DNA of 64,000 bases from Fomitopsis serialis (lineage: Eukaryota; Basidiomycota; Agaricomycetes; Polyporales; Fomitopsidaceae): assembly GCF_022376445.1 (NCBI RefSeq), contig NW_025954975.1, forward strand, positions 1 to 64,000, in the 5' to 3' direction. The notes under the pieces are model-generated. The model saw only the letters and a list, made by a program, of their open reading frames with translations. It was not told the DNA's origin and ran no database searches. Every line of letters begins with the position of its first letter. The first letter of the stretch is position 1. The translations under genes and the position numbers were made by a program. This document shows, piece after piece, positions 24,268 to 36,423 of this stretch.

Positions 24268-25057
24268 ATGGCCTCGACGCCTCCAGGACGTTCGCCGTCT
24301 CCTCCTTCTCTCACCAGCAATTCTGGATCACCTAGCCCGCGGCGCACGAATACGCTGGTGATTACACAGCTACCAGCGACATTCTTCGAGCCAGTCGTGC
24401 TTGAGGCGCTGCAGCACCACTTCGCCACGTACGGACCCATCTACGCATGGGCACCCTTGAAATCTTTCTACAGGATAATATTAGTGTACCGCTCGGAGGA
24501 CGACGCAGAACACGCGAAGGAGAGCTGCGACCATCTCATCGTCGGGTCAATAGACGACAGGTGGGCCCCACTTCATACTTGTTACATTCCTACACGCACT
24601 GATTGCGTCTGCAGTCCCGCCGTGACGCTGAGAGTTTTCCGCGCCGACCCGACGACAATCCTGACACCATCCGGCAGTGGCGAGGGTAACATGTATCTTC
24701 GGCCTCCAGAGCAGGAGAAGAACTTCCTCATCTCTCCCCCGGGTTCGCCACCCGTTGGATGGGAACCTATTCGAGAGGAGCCGCCCAATCCGACGCCGCT
24801 GGCGGATGACCTCATGACTGCGCTGAAGAGGCTGCAGATACAGGAGGAGAGCCGACATAGAGGACCGGGCCCGGCAGTCCTGCTCGAGCCGGAAGATGGC
24901 GTCGGCATCAGCGTGTATGTGGAAGACTGCGGCGATGGCGAGGGGGCCAGGTGCAGGAGGAGCGGGAGATGATTGGGTGTATGGGGAGACAGCTCCGGCG
25001 CGGGCGAGATGGACGCCTGCGCCAACAGCGTTGCCTCCCATGCCGATCCGTGCTTAA
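24268..25057 (+). CDS. RCN1: Calcipressin, regulator of calcineurin (RCAN/Rcn1)
   Basis: Cytosolic modulator of the Ca2+/calmodulin-dependent phosphatase calcineurin. Two exons, 24268-24560 and 24615-25057, intron 54 bases. After a Ser/Pro-rich head, residues 30-95 form an RRM-like fold (NTLVITQLPATFFEP...VLEALQHHFATYGPIYAWAPLKSF). The hallmark FLISPPGSPPVGWEPI follows at about residues 135-150, and a final part ISVYVEDC...DDWVYGE. The last piece is reached only by a one-base change of frame at the run of five G (24942-24946): removing one G joins VEDCGDGEG to AGDDWVYGETAP and ends at TAA 25055-25057. This is the one break in the window that suggests an extra rather than a missing base. Confidence 0.88.
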
Positions 25058-26074
25058 ACGTATTGTGAGTGAGATGATCCTCCTAGTTTTTTGTTTGTTG
25101 CGAGAAAGTCCGCGTTTTCTATGATGATACCTTTTACAGACCTGTACCGACATCCTTTTGGATTATGCGGATTACTTCATATTGCTTTTCATCTGAGATA
25201 CTCTGGCGCTTTCTACTCCGCTTCTATGACCTTAACTAACGCTTGTGTCCAGACTCCTCGCATTCGCCATGCACTCCGCGTTGTTATATGACTGTGAGTA
25301 GTCTTCCGATCGCATTCACGAGATGAGAACCTATCAGACCTGTTCTGACTTCCGCATGGAGAACAACCATATTATTGCCATGGATTCCTTCTGAAAATTC
25401 TTAGTTCCTGTCTGACCGTGTCGGCAACCATACTGACTCGCCGTTGCTTCAGCAGGACTATCCCCGGATTACACTGTACAGACTACGTTGCCCAGCTTGC
25501 CGTTGTCGACATTCACGCTCTATGCTCTGATGCATCTGTACCATACACACTCATGGACTATGTACTTACATACCCAGGTAATAGATGATTCCCTTAATGA
25601 GGCTGTATGATTCGCTTGCACGCGGTCTCTGTTACGATGTATGCTCATGCTGGCAATGTATTGCTCGATCGCGACCTGAGCTTGTGAAGAGCATCAGGCT
25701 GAGGATGGGTGAACAGTGTTGAGATGCACGGTGCGAGGAGGCGACGCAGAGTGAGTCAGTCGTCCTTTATATCGATGCCTGGTATTGACTGTAACAAGCT
25801 GTTGTGACTGGGCCATGACAATCCTTGTTTGGCTTCCTGAGCGCTTAAGCTATGTGCAGCGCGGATGGGCGTCTAAGAACAATGAGCAGCGGTCGGCGAG
25901 CGGTGAGGACAATAACGAGCACCGGCAAGCGACAACAACAGAAACAACACGGCAACCATGGCAATTATTCTCATATTCCATTTCAAGCGCACGGCTCATT
26001 GAACCGTGCCCTCCGTGCTCCCCCCTCTCCATCTTACGACCACTACCGCCTCTCTTTCCTCGGACGAGCTCGAC
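25058..26074. other. Intergenic, no gene recognised
   Basis: Only short frames without similarity. The final part carries a C-rich leader typical of the upstream region of the following secreted/membrane protein gene. Confidence 0.45.
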
Positions 26075-28979
26075 ATGTTTTCGAGCCTTCTCACCTTGAT
26101 TCCACTCCTTTGGACCTCATCTGTTGGTATGTGCAGGAGTACTTGGTGATGGGGTATCGCTCACTAGACTCAATTATTAGCTGCGCAATCTGTTTCGGTC
26201 GTTTGCGTTGCAGGTCAATGCCTGGAAGGATATACCAATATCACTCGTGAGTCGTTGCGCTCTATCCCTGCTCGACGATATGCTCATCACTTGCAGTGGG
26301 AGCGACCTTGTCAGCGTCGGGGTCCTCGACCAGCTTGCAACTCCTCCCGGGGAGTATACCTCCACGACCAACCCCGAACTTCTTCATAACCTTTTGACGT
26401 CCTCCAGCGCCGCACTCTCCGCCAGTGCTGGCTTCTCCGTCAATAAGACTGTCTCGCTACCGCTGGACATCACCCTCCAGCCCGGCGCCGCCGTGTATTC
26501 CGGTGCCAACTACTCTGGCCAATCCTCTTTCAACGCCCTCCCGACAATGTCTCTACGAACAGCACGAAGCAACTCTCGGCAGGCTCTGTGGCACTCGCGT
26601 CAGATGTCTGGATGTCAGTATCCGGCGCGTCGTCCAGCGACCGCATCATACTCTGGAGCTCTATCCCAGATGTCTCGCAGCTCCCTTCGAGCTCCCTGGG
26701 CAGCTCGCTCACGCTACTCGACATGCAATCGACGGCGTGTTCGTCTCCCTGTTCATCTGGAGGCATCTGCTCTTCATCCGGCAATTGTATCTGCCAGAGC
26801 GGTTTCACGGGATCGTCTTGCGAGTCTTGCGCGACCGGCCATTTCGGACCTAGCTGCGAGCCTGTCCGACGGGCTGTCTGGACTGCGACGACGGCATCTC
26901 TGGTACAGGGAAGTGCCTCAAGTTCAACGTGACCGACGCGCCCTCGACTTGCAACTGCATCAACGGCGTTTGCAACTCGAAGGGCCAGTGCACTTGCAAC
27001 GCAGGCTGGACGACGTCATCCAATGGTACCGCGTGCTCGACCTGCGCGAAGGGCTACTTCTTGGACTCGAGCGGCAACTGCGAAGGTAAGTCGACTGTCC
27101 TTGTCTACGGCACTCAAGAGCTGACAAGATGGGAATAGTTTGTGCACTGGGCTGCGAAGAGTGCGCCAGTGGTACCGGAGACTGCATCACATGCGAGTCT
27201 GGATTCACTCAGAGCTCAAACGATGCTACACAGTGCCTCGCAACTCCGCAGAAGACTTCTAGCGGTACGCAGTGCCCCGACGGCAGCTTCAGCAACGGCG
27301 CTTCCTGCGAACAGTGCTCGTCTCTCTGTCAGACGTGCAATGGGGCAACGTCTAATGATTGCATCATCTGCGCCACTGGCTCATACTCGTTCAATGGAAG
27401 CTGTGTCACCGCAAGCAGCTCTGGCGTCTGCGAGAACTCGAACATGATCGCCAACAACAACAAGCATGAATGTGACAGTGAGTGTGCACGATCTTGAACA
27501 TGATTGATGTAGGCTAACAGAGGACAGGTTGCCCGGCCAAATGCACGACCTGCGAGATCCCGAACTTCACGACTGCATCGACGACCAACCAGGCACAGTG
27601 CACGGGTTGCATCGCCGGCAATGTACTCTCAAATGGGTCATGCATTGAGAGTTGTCCGTCGGGTACTTTTCTTAACCCGAAGGATAACTTGACATGTACT
27701 GGTAAGTGGATCGAATCGACATCGCCTGTCATTGACTAACGATAATCTTACAGCATGCGATTCGTCTTGCAGCACCTGTGCAGGATCGGCAGACTTTGTC
27801 TGACATGCGCAAAACCAGCTGCTTCGAAGGCACTTGCACGTCTTCTGCCCGTCTAACCCGTAAGCTCTCGGAGCTGCCTTGCCTGCCACCCGACTGCGCG
27901 ACCTGCTCTGGGACCTCGTTCAACCAGTGCTCAAGTGCCCTCCGATCGGCCGGTCCTCAACAAGGTCGATGCCTACCTACGTGTCGCAATCGCAGTTCTT
28001 CGACACCGCGTCGTCCTCTGTCAATCTGCGACTCCAGCTGCTCGAGCTGCTCTAGCTCGGGACCGAACAGCTGTCTGGCATGCTCGAGTTCAAGTCAGAT
28101 CCTGCGCGGAGGCACGTGCGTTTCTGCTGACTGTAGCAATTCCAGTAGCGTCGTCTCAGGACTGGGCTATGCCTCTCCGATCTCGTCGTCACAGCCGCAT
28201 CTGGGTCGACCGCCGCGCCTCTCCCCACCATAACGGGCATCAACTCGAACACGAGCACCACCACGAGGACCTCGCTGACATGGTGGCAGATCCTGCTCAT
28301 GACGCTCGGCTGCGCCTTCATCTTCCTCGTCATCGTCGTGCTCTGGCGTCGGCGCATGCGCAGGAAGCGCGCTCAGGCGACGAAGGCGTTCGCCGCGGCG
28401 AAAGGCTCAACATCCGCGCGGCTGGCGCATGCGCCTCCTGCGCTTCGGCGAGCGGCTCTTCGGGCACCGCAGCCTAACCCGGCGTGGGTGGTCCCGGATG
28501 AGGAGCGCGATATCAAGCTCGAGCGGATGCGCGCTACGGATGACGATAGGCACTTCAGGACGACGGAGAAACGCGGAGGGTACTCGCGCCAAGGATCTCG
28601 CCAGCCGTCGCCACTGCCGTCTCTGCGCGATTATAGAGACGATGAATGGGATGCTCGCAAGAACCAGCGTGGATCGCTGGCGACGATGTCGAACGACTCG
28701 TTGTATACCCATATCACGGGGCAGCCGCGCCGTACTCCCGAGCCTCGCCAGCCCGCCCGAAATGCCCGCGAACTCTTACCCTCTCGGTTCTCGGACACTA
28801 CGTTGGGGTCGCACGATGTTCGCAGGCTGGAGAAGGACAGGGCCGAGCGGGATAGATCGCCGACGCCCGCGCAGGAGTACGCACGGTCCTGGATGGCGCA
28901 GGACGAGGATACGGGCCGAGGATCGTACTGGCTCAAACCTTCGAACACTGGAAGCTCGAAGAACCCGTTCCGGCGTTGA
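26075..28979 (+). CDS. Cysteine-rich single-pass membrane protein (EGF/furin-like repeats)
   Basis: Starts with a signal peptide (MFSSLLTLIPLLWTSSVG), then a mostly beta ectodomain to about residue 220, an EGF-like module (CSSPCSSGGICSSSGNCICQ...C), and a series of furin/growth-factor-receptor-like modules rich in CxxC (CNCINGVCNSKGQCTCNAGW, CALGCEECASGTGDCITC, CSSLCQTCNGATSNDCIIC, CPAKCTTCEIP). A transmembrane helix follows (WWQILLMTLGCAFIFLVIVV, about 28281-28340), then WRRRMRRKR and a long charged tail to TGA 28977-28979. Introns at about 27088-27138, 27480-27528 and 27702-27752 fit. The frame breaks by minus one at about 26345, 26540, 26863 and 27795 and again around 27850-28450, each near a short homopolymer, so it is probably an intact gene with sequence errors. 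Ligand and role unknown. Confidence 0.72.
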
Positions 28980-29311
28980 GGTGACTGTGCTTGACGTTAA
29001 GACCCTTTCATGTTAATTTGTTTCTCATTTGCTTCGCATTGCATGGACCATACGGATGACATCTGACACTTTGCGACGACGTCTCGCGCACGACTATTCC
29101 CGCCTCATTGTAGTATACTTACGCTGTCATGTCATCACACTGTAGCCTTAATGTACGCCCATTCGATAGCAATGGAGGTATATACGATAGAACTGCACTA
29201 ATAGATATCGGATCCGTGAGATTAAAAACGGTCATACAGAGCGGACATCGTGGCGGTGAAATGTGCGTGTACGACGTGCAGAGACATTAATGACATGTCC
29301 CGAAAGCTGGC
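28980..29311. other. Convergent 3' intergenic region
   Basis: Between the 3' ends of the membrane protein gene (+) and YPT1 (-). No gene seen. Confidence 0.4.
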
Positions 29312-30424
29312 TCAGCAGCTGCACCCTGATGCATTTTGGCCATCTAGACTCTTGCCTGGGGTGACGGTGCCGGCCTTCGAACCGTTTGCCGGGGCTGGCG
29401 GGGCAGAGTCAACACTGTATCACCGCAGGTCAGTTATATGAGCAGCATATCTGTTGGGAGGTGCAACGTGCCTATCTTTGATTTGTCTTGACATGACAAT
29501 GAAGGCTTCCTCGACGTTCGCAGCGGTCTTCGCTGACGTTTCGATGAAGGGTATTTGTATCTGGTTTGCAAACTCCTGCAGCGAGGCAGTACTGTATCAG
29601 CTCTGGCGGCATTGTACATGAATGAGATACGGTACCTGGGCTGTGTTGTATTCGACGGCCTTCTTCTCCACCAGGTCGGATTTGTTGCCAATAAGAAGCT
29701 TCTTGACGGTTTCTGACGCGTACCGCTCGATTTCCGTCAGCCAGCCCTTGACGTTGTCAAATGACTCTTGATAGTGCGCGGTAATTAGGATACCTCGTAG
29801 GCAAGCTGAACGGATAACGCACCAGTGTCGGTGACATCGTACACGACCACGATACCATGTGCTCCTCTGTAATATGCAGCTGCAATCGTGCGGAACCGCT
29901 CCTGACCTGATAATATGAATGGACTCGGCATGGCTTCGAACTCAGATGGAGGGAGGTACCGCACCCGCTGTGTCCCACTGTCGAGTACGAACGTGTCGTT
30001 AGCAGTCCGTCAAGGAACCCCTGACAGCGTGAAGGCCAGCACACGTCGTAAATCACTGGCGCACGCTTACAGATCACCAGCAGAGTAACCATACGTCTGC
30101 TCTCGTATGCCACTACAGCGACCGGGTGCGTGCACGGCGCGTCCTGACCTGCCTCGAGGTCGCTAGAAGAATGGACACTCACAATCTGTAGCTTCACTGT
30201 CTTCCCCTCCAACTCAATGGTGCGAATCTTAAAGTCGACACCAATCGTACTCAAGTAGCTGTCTGTGAAGTTGTCCTCCGCGAATCGTAATAGCAAACAT
30301 GACTGTGACAGAGGGCCAGGCTCAGTGACTGTCGCTGAATTTGACTGTGTACGCGCTTCACCTTCCCAACACCCGAGTCCCCGATAAGCAGCAGCTTGAA
30401 CAGATAGTCGTAACCGTCAGGCAT
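29312..30424 (-). CDS. YPT1: Rab1-type small GTPase Ypt1
   Basis: Controls ER-to-Golgi vesicle tethering and autophagy. Seven exons (30424-30362, 30302-30183, 29977-29965, 29906-29823, 29766-29636, 29575-29472, 29414-29312) total exactly 206 codons, the usual Ypt1 length. GTPase boxes: GDSGVGKSCLLLRF (P loop), [13 protein letters not shown] (switch I, Rab1 effector loop), WDTAGQERF, GNKSDL, ETSAK. The C-terminus SGCSC carries the CXC double geranylgeranylation signal. Oddities: exon 3 is only 13 bases and encodes WDTA plus the first base of Gly; the intron before it is 205 bases, four times its neighbours; and the last intron (29415-29471) starts with GC (GCACGT). The promoter faces REV1. Confidence 0.96.
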
Positions 30425-31012
30425 GTCGATCTATGAGCGAGTGATGGTTAGGAAACAGAGAATTGGTAGTGTGGATGGTCGGCCGACGCGATCTAGAGAC
30501 TGAACGGGGGTAGAGGTGGTGCAGATCTAGCGAAAATTGGAGTGCGGCGGTGTTGAGCTGGTCACACAGCGTTGCTGTGTTGTGGGCGCCGCTTTTGGTC
30601 TCTTATACAGTCTTGGACACAGAGTAAAGCGCATCAAAATTATGTCCAAGTCTGCAACAATCCGGTCGGCAACGCTCTGGCAGTGCACGGCAGCCTGAAG
30701 CGTCGGGTGCAACGGCTCGACAAGCGCTGGAGGCACGTGGCCGTGGCCGTATAGACGCCGGCATGTACAGTCAAAGACGCAACACAAACCCTCCTCCTCG
30801 ATCACTATCCAATACAACGCACAAGTCACTCTTCTCTTGCATCTGGTTGCCTTCGTATTGGAACAATCTTACGACTTGAATGGCACTTCGAGACGTTTTC
30901 CAGGCACGAGAGGCCTAACAATCCTTCGTCAGCCACCAGGAATTATTTCAGGCCAAGGAAGACTTCGGTGACGACCTCGTCCATTGCCCACGAATCGTCC
31001 TAAACGTGAATC
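30425..31012. promoter_or_regulatory. Divergent promoter region, YPT1 (-) and REV1 (+)
   Basis: 588 bases between start codons; no other gene recognised. The plus strand is C/T-rich near REV1. No specific factor site can be assigned. Confidence 0.45.
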
Positions 31013-34000
31013 ATGAGTACGCAAGGAACCACCTCTTCCGACTACTACGACAATGATCCCGAGTTCCTCAAGGCTCTGAACGAAGTGGTCATAGACGTTG
31101 AGGCCGAGCAGACTGAGAGTATTTCCACGTCTCGCAGTGCTCATAGTGAGCAAGTAACTCCCGCTAGACTTCAGTCTTCGAAACGAGCACGTACACCCGA
31201 CAGCGATGAAGAAGGCGCGGATCTTCATGGAGTGCTCAGCTCGGTCAACAATGGTGGCGACAATACGACATATCTGGACAGTCATACATATGGAGCGTCT
31301 CGTTTCGGACAGTTTGGCGAATACATGGCAAGGAAGCGAGCCAAGCTACAAGTCCAAAACGCCGAGATGGATGAAGAGGAGGATGACGCGGCGCCGAGGA
31401 CATTCAGAGGGCTGCAGATCTACGTGAGTCTCTCACCAGTCTGGTGCTACCCAAGAGCTGACTGGCGACTCATGTAGATCAATGGTTGGACCGAGCCGTC
31501 CGTTCAAGACTTACGAGAACTCATCATCAAGCATGGAGGGATATACCATGCTTATTTGGACAAGAAGGGCTTGGTGTGCGTAATGCGTTTACATCCCTTA
31601 TGTCGCTGTACTGACTGGGCAATCTCTAGCACGCACATCATAACGTGCTCCTTGACCCCCGCGAAAGTGCGTGAATTCAAGCATATGAAAGTCGTACGAC
31701 CGGAATGGCTAGTCGATAGCGCGGAGGCGGGTCAGCTGCTACCCTGGCAAGAGTATGTGTTCAGACCTGGAGAGCGTGTAGAGGCTTCGCAGGGAAGAAA
31801 GGTCGGCCAGCGATCACTGTTCGATGGGTTCGCTTCTCAAGCAGTCCCTATTGAACGTGAACCTGGCAGATCCTCGTCTGAACAAGTCGGCACAGTTCCC
31901 GCTGCCGCTGAGATTGAGCAACCGGTGCCAGGGCCATCTCGGATGACAGCACAAGTTACACCTCCTAGTACTCCCCCTCGCACGCCGAGGAGCAAGAACA
32001 GTGACGGTTCTCCTCGACCACTCTACTCGACCGACCCCTCGACACCCGAACAAGCCGCCCGTGTCCCAGGCTATGCCGCGCACAAGTCGAACATCGCCGC
32101 CCAGCGGGCTATGGCTGACCCGGTCTGGCGGGCCGCGCATACCTCAGCTGCTCCCGACTTCATCGAGGGTTACTACAAGAATTCGCGTTTGCATCATCTG
32201 TCCACGTGGAAAGCAGAACTGAAGAACCTCGTTTCGGATGCGCAGGAGCGCGTCGAGGACGGCGCTGCGTCTACGTGGGGGCGCATGCCGGACAGCAATG
32301 ACAGCGCTGTAAGCAAGATCGTCCAAGAGAACATTGATGGCAAAACTCGAGGCGATGATCTCAGCAGCGATGTCAGCATGAAGGGCGCACAGCTTGTTAT
32401 GCGGTCGCCGGGCAAGGGGAAAGGGAAGGCTAAGGCGACCGCCGATGAAGAGCGGGTCATCATGCACTGCGATTTCGACAGTTTCTTCGTCTCAGCGGGC
32501 TTGCTCGACCGACCCCATCTACGTGGCAAGCCAGTGGTCGTCTGCCATTCACAAGGAAGTCAAGGAGGGGCATCTAGCACTAGCGAGATCGCTAGTGCTA
32601 GTTATGAGGCGAGGGAGTTTGGTATTGGGAGTGGGATGAGGTAGGCTCTAACATGCACTCTGCAATGCGGGTCACTCAGTTGACGTTGCTCAGCTTGCAG
32701 CAAGCCCGGAAGCTATGTCCCACGGTCTTGACAATTCCTTACGAATTTCAGAGGTGAGAAGCCACGTAAACATCGCAAGAACGAAGTGTTAACAATCGTG
32801 CTAGATACAAGCAGCTGTCGCTACAATTCTACACCATTCTTATGGCGCATGCGGATGACTTGCAAGCTGTCTCTGTGGATGAAGCATTGATAGACGTCAC
32901 CAGTAGCGTGAGCAGGATCAACACCAAGCTCGCGCAGAGCCAGGACCCAGATTCGTCACCCGCCGATCCTGCGAAAGACTTCGCTGAAGCTATCCGCGCA
33001 CAAGTGAAGAAGGTGACTGGATGCGAAGGCACGTTATTCCCCTACAATTGTTCCGAGTGCATAACTCACTGTCCTGTAGTTAGCATCGGCATCGCACATA
33101 ACATCATGCTCGCCCGTGTAGCCTCTCGTCGAGCAAAGCCAGCTGGTTCCTACCACATTCTTCCTCACAACGCGCAAGAGCTGCTGGCCCCATTGGACAT
33201 CGACGACCTGCACGGATTCGGGAGTTCAGCCCGCCAAAAAGCGCTGGAGAAGCTCGGTGTGACCATCCTTGGCGAACTTGCGAAGCGGAGCAAGGGCACC
33301 CTATGTGAGGCTTTGGGCAAGGGAACCGGCGAGACGTTGTACAACGCAATACGCGGCGTTGACCATCGCAAGCTCGAGTCTGACAAGCCTCGGAAGTCCG
33401 TTTCCTGCGACATAAACGTGAGAGATCTTGCTTGCTTCGCATTGGACTGCGTACTCATGCAGCCGGGTCAGTACGGGATACGGTTCGAGAACAATGCACA
33501 AGCAGAGGCCTTCATCTTCCAGATGGCAGAGGAGGTTGCTCGTCGGCTCGACAGCATCGACATGCGGGGGCGGTCGTTGACATTGAAGATCATGAAGCGA
33601 GACCCCAGCGCACCCGTCGAAGCACCCAAGGTACCTTCATCAACTAGGCGAGTCTCCAACTCAGTGTCTAACATAATGTCTCCGTAGTTCATGGGTCATG
33701 GAATATGTGAATCATTCAACAAGCAAACACCGTTGATCGCTCCCGGTGGACATGCAACGAGCGACGCCAAGATTATCGGAGAACATGCCTGGAGGTTACT
33801 CAAGGGCTTCAATTTCGACCCCAAGGAACTTCGCGGTATCAGTATACAGATACAGAAGCTGGAGAAGGGCCCCGCGGCTGCGGTCTCAGGTCCTGGGCAA
33901 GCTGTACTCTCCTTCAAGGCGAAAACGGCTAAAGCCACTGTCGAGCCCGAGCCGTCATCTACCAAGCCAGAGGCCAAGCGTGATGGTCAGCAAGCCGCTC

Positions 34001-35004
34001 AGCCCGAAATCGTCGTACAACCGCCATCGCAGGATGACGACGTCCAGATAGTCGAACCACCTCCTAGACCCGCTATTCCTGCTGTCGCGGTTGACCTTCC
34101 GTCGTTCTCTCAGGTCGACATGTCGGTGTTCGACGCCTTACCGGACGACGTGCGGAAGGAGCTTGAGACGGAGTACAACCGTCGATCCACCACACCTGCC
34201 GCCGAAGCTGGTCCGTCGCGCAGTCGCTCAGCCTCCGTAGCTGAGGGATTGAAGTTGAAGATCACTGTGAAGGGTACAAATGTCAAGCATATCACGAGGC
34301 AGCTCGCACCTCGGAATAGGACCGGCATGTCCCCAACCAAGAGCATGTTGTTCGCGAAGCGAGACGGGCCCTCCGGCGTCAACGTATCGGAACGGGAGCT
34401 GCGAAAGCTCGACATCGACCCGGAAGTTTTCGTGATGTTACCTGCGGACCTGCAGCGAGAACAGTTGATCGCGGCGCGCCACGCGAAGGCACCGGGCGCG
34501 GCCGTGTTCAACGAGCGAAAGGTGCTCAAGCCAAAGAGTCGCTCGAAATCTCCGTCGGTGCCGTACTACCGGCCACCCCCACCCAAAGCGAAGTATATCG
34601 AGCCACCATTTTTGAAGCAGCAAGGCAAGGGCGAGAAGCTCTACTTCACCGAGACCGACGACGTGCAACAGGTGATCGAGGCGTGGGTGGGGGGATTCAG
34701 GGAATACCCACCGAACCAGAGAGACGTCGACTACTTCGCGAAGTATCTCGTTCAATGCGTCGATTCCTCGAGATCAAGCGACGCGGGCGTCGAGAAGGCC
34801 ATTGCGGTTGTTCGATGGTGGCTGGTACTACTGCGCAGGTACTTCGCCGTATGGGAGCATGTGCCAGATGCGACAAAGGATGGTCCTCGACAGGTCACTT
34901 CGGAAATGGTTGGCCGCGCTTGGTGGAAGGCTTTCCGAGAAGTCAAAGCAAAGATGGATCTAGTCGCGAGGAAGAAGTATGGCGGATGTTTGTCGATGAG
35001 ATAG
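31013..35004 (+). CDS. REV1: DNA repair protein REV1 (Y-family deoxycytidyl transferase)
   Basis: Inserts dCMP opposite abasic sites and scaffolds polymerase zeta in translesion synthesis. Eight exons (31013-31423, 31478-31575, 31630-32640, 32694-32753, 32805-33028, 33080-33417, 33472-33630, 33688-35004) give 1205 residues in perfect phase. Domains: BRCT at about 132-218; Y-family polymerase from about 447 (MHCDFDSFFVSAGL) with the second catalytic block SVDEALID, then GIAHNIMLARVASRRAKPAG; little finger to about 860; two ubiquitin-binding motifs with the LP core (VFDALPDDVRKEL near 905, VFVMLPADLQREQL near 1010); and the helical C-terminal partner-binding domain (about 1110-1205). The intron 33029-33079 has a GC donor (GCACGT). 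Gene appears fully intact. Confidence 0.96.
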
Positions 35005-35124
35005 TTCGTCGTATTCTACTATGCGAGCCATGTCGAAGAAGGCGATTCACTTGCCTGTAGGCCGACTCGGACGACGGAGGGAACCCGCTGTCTTTATCCA
35101 AACCTAATCACCTGCCTCTTTGGG

Positions 35125-35134
35125 CATATATAAT
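35125..35134 (+). promoter_or_regulatory. TATA-like element before methyltransferase gene
   Basis: The sequence catatataat lies 85-95 bases before ATG 35219 in the 214-base gap after REV1, a position suitable for a TATA box in fungi. Assignment rests on sequence and position only. Confidence 0.5.
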
Positions 35135-35218
35135 GAGATGAAGATCGGCCACAATGCACCTCTCTGCAATCACCTCGCATCCCATCCTCCAACTTAGGAC
35201 CATCCGAGACCTGAAATT

Positions 35219-36060
35219 ATGACGGATCAATCGCAGCCTCATAACACTTCGCACTCTCATGATTTCGAGGTCGCGAATAAGGCTTTCTATGATAAACAGG
35301 CTCAGGAATACGATGAACGGCCTGATGCCCAGATACTGGCGCGGAGACTCGCAAGTGCGATGCGCCAGAGATATCCGAACCTCTTTGATGAAGACACGAC
35401 GACATTGATGGATTACGCATGCGGCCCCGGTACGATGACTTGCTGCATGGATTTATACAGGGACTGATAAACCAATGTATACCTGCAGGTCTTGTCTCGC
35501 GGGAGCTATGCCCGTATGTTCAGTCGATAGTCGGCGTCGACATCAGCCAGGGAATGGTTGATCAGTTCAACCTTCGAGCCTCCAATCAAGGGCTTACTCC
35601 CGACGAGATGAAAGCCGTGTGCGTTGATCTCAGGCGAGAAGACCATGGACTGCACGGAATGAAGTTCGACGTCATCGTGGTAAGCAGAAGGATATTCGCC
35701 GTGCTTCGTCATTACGTTGCTTACATTCAACGACCAGTGTTCAATGGCATATCATCACTTCTCGTCTGTTGAAGACGTACACGCCTTCTCACATCCTTCC
35801 TTCGGCCTGGCGGCTCTCTCCTGGTGGCGGACATCGATCGGAGTACTCTCCAGACAGATATATTCCCTCCGCAACACGACGGTCATAGCCATGAACACAT
35901 CGTCGCCCACCAAAGAGGCTTTGGCGAAGAGGATATCAGAGAAGTTTTCGGGTCTGCTGGCCTCGAGTTCAAGGAGTTCGGCGTCGTGACATCGGGGAAG
36001 ATGCACGGCAGAGACGTCAATTTCTTCGTTGCGCGTGGAATTAGGGCGGCCACGGCATAG
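35219..36060 (+). CDS. SAM-dependent class I methyltransferase
   Basis: Exons 35219-35429, 35489-35679 and 35738-36060. Residues about 20-90 hold the start FYDKQAQEYDE and motif I LMDYACGPGL (SAM-binding glycine loop), followed by SIVGVDISQGMVDQF (motif post I with the acidic residue) and FDVIVCSMAYHHF (motif II, with the HH seen in UbiE/COQ5-like and arsenite-type methyltransferases). The later block LLTSFLRPGGSLLVADID is the usual motif III strand. The frame shifts by one base between SSVEDV and TRLLTSF near 35785-35790; one missing base explains it. C-terminus VNFFVARG. The substrate cannot be told; a small-molecule methyltransferase is likely. Confidence 0.85.
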
Positions 36061-36152
36061 TGTCGCTTTCCGACGGAGGGTCGAGACCATTCATTTGCAG
36101 TGGCTCCAAGCACCGTTTCTTGCTCGTCCCAGTTATTCTCGGGCCATAGTTG

Positions 36153-36157
36153 AAAAA
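36153..36157 (-). terminator. RNA polymerase III T-run after tRNA-Gly
   Basis: Five A on the plus strand, thus TTTTT on the minus strand, begin 10-11 bases past the tRNA 3' end, the normal distance for Pol III termination. Confidence 0.75.
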
Positions 36158-36167
36158 GGATGCTTGA

Positions 36168-36238
36168 TGCGTGCGCCGGGAATCGAACCCGAGGCAGGGC
36201 CATGGGAAGACCCTATGTTACCATTACACCACACACGC
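36168..36238 (-). tRNA. tRNA-Gly, anticodon CCC
   Basis: On the minus strand a 71-base cloverleaf is visible: 7-bp acceptor stem (GCGTGTG with CGCACGC, one G-U), D arm with TGGTGTAATGGTAACA, anticodon stem GGGTC/GGCCC with loop TTCCCAT (anticodon CCC, reading GGG), and T arm CGGGTTCGATTCCCG. The A and B boxes are canonical. No intron. A run of five T on the transcribed strand (plus 36153-36157) about 10 bases past the end is a fitting RNA polymerase III stop. It lies between the methyltransferase 3' end and THI20. Confidence 0.95.
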
Positions 36239-36423
36239 TGGCGACGTGGCGCCCGGCGTTGCACATCCGTAGGGCAGTCTAGAGTCCAGCGCCCAGGGCC
36301 ACAGTGACACAATTTGAATCCCAGAATTAGACTCGCGATGTCTATGCACTGTGCGGTGAAGACGAGCTCTTATCTTCCTTGCCACCCTTCAGTCATCCAC
36401 AGCCAGCAGTGGAACCTAGCAAA

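Noticed and set aside
36168..36238. tRNA-Pro as identity of the tRNA (reading the plus strand GGG)
   Set aside because: The cloverleaf, A/B boxes and T-run terminator only fit on the minus strand, where the anticodon is CCC for Gly.
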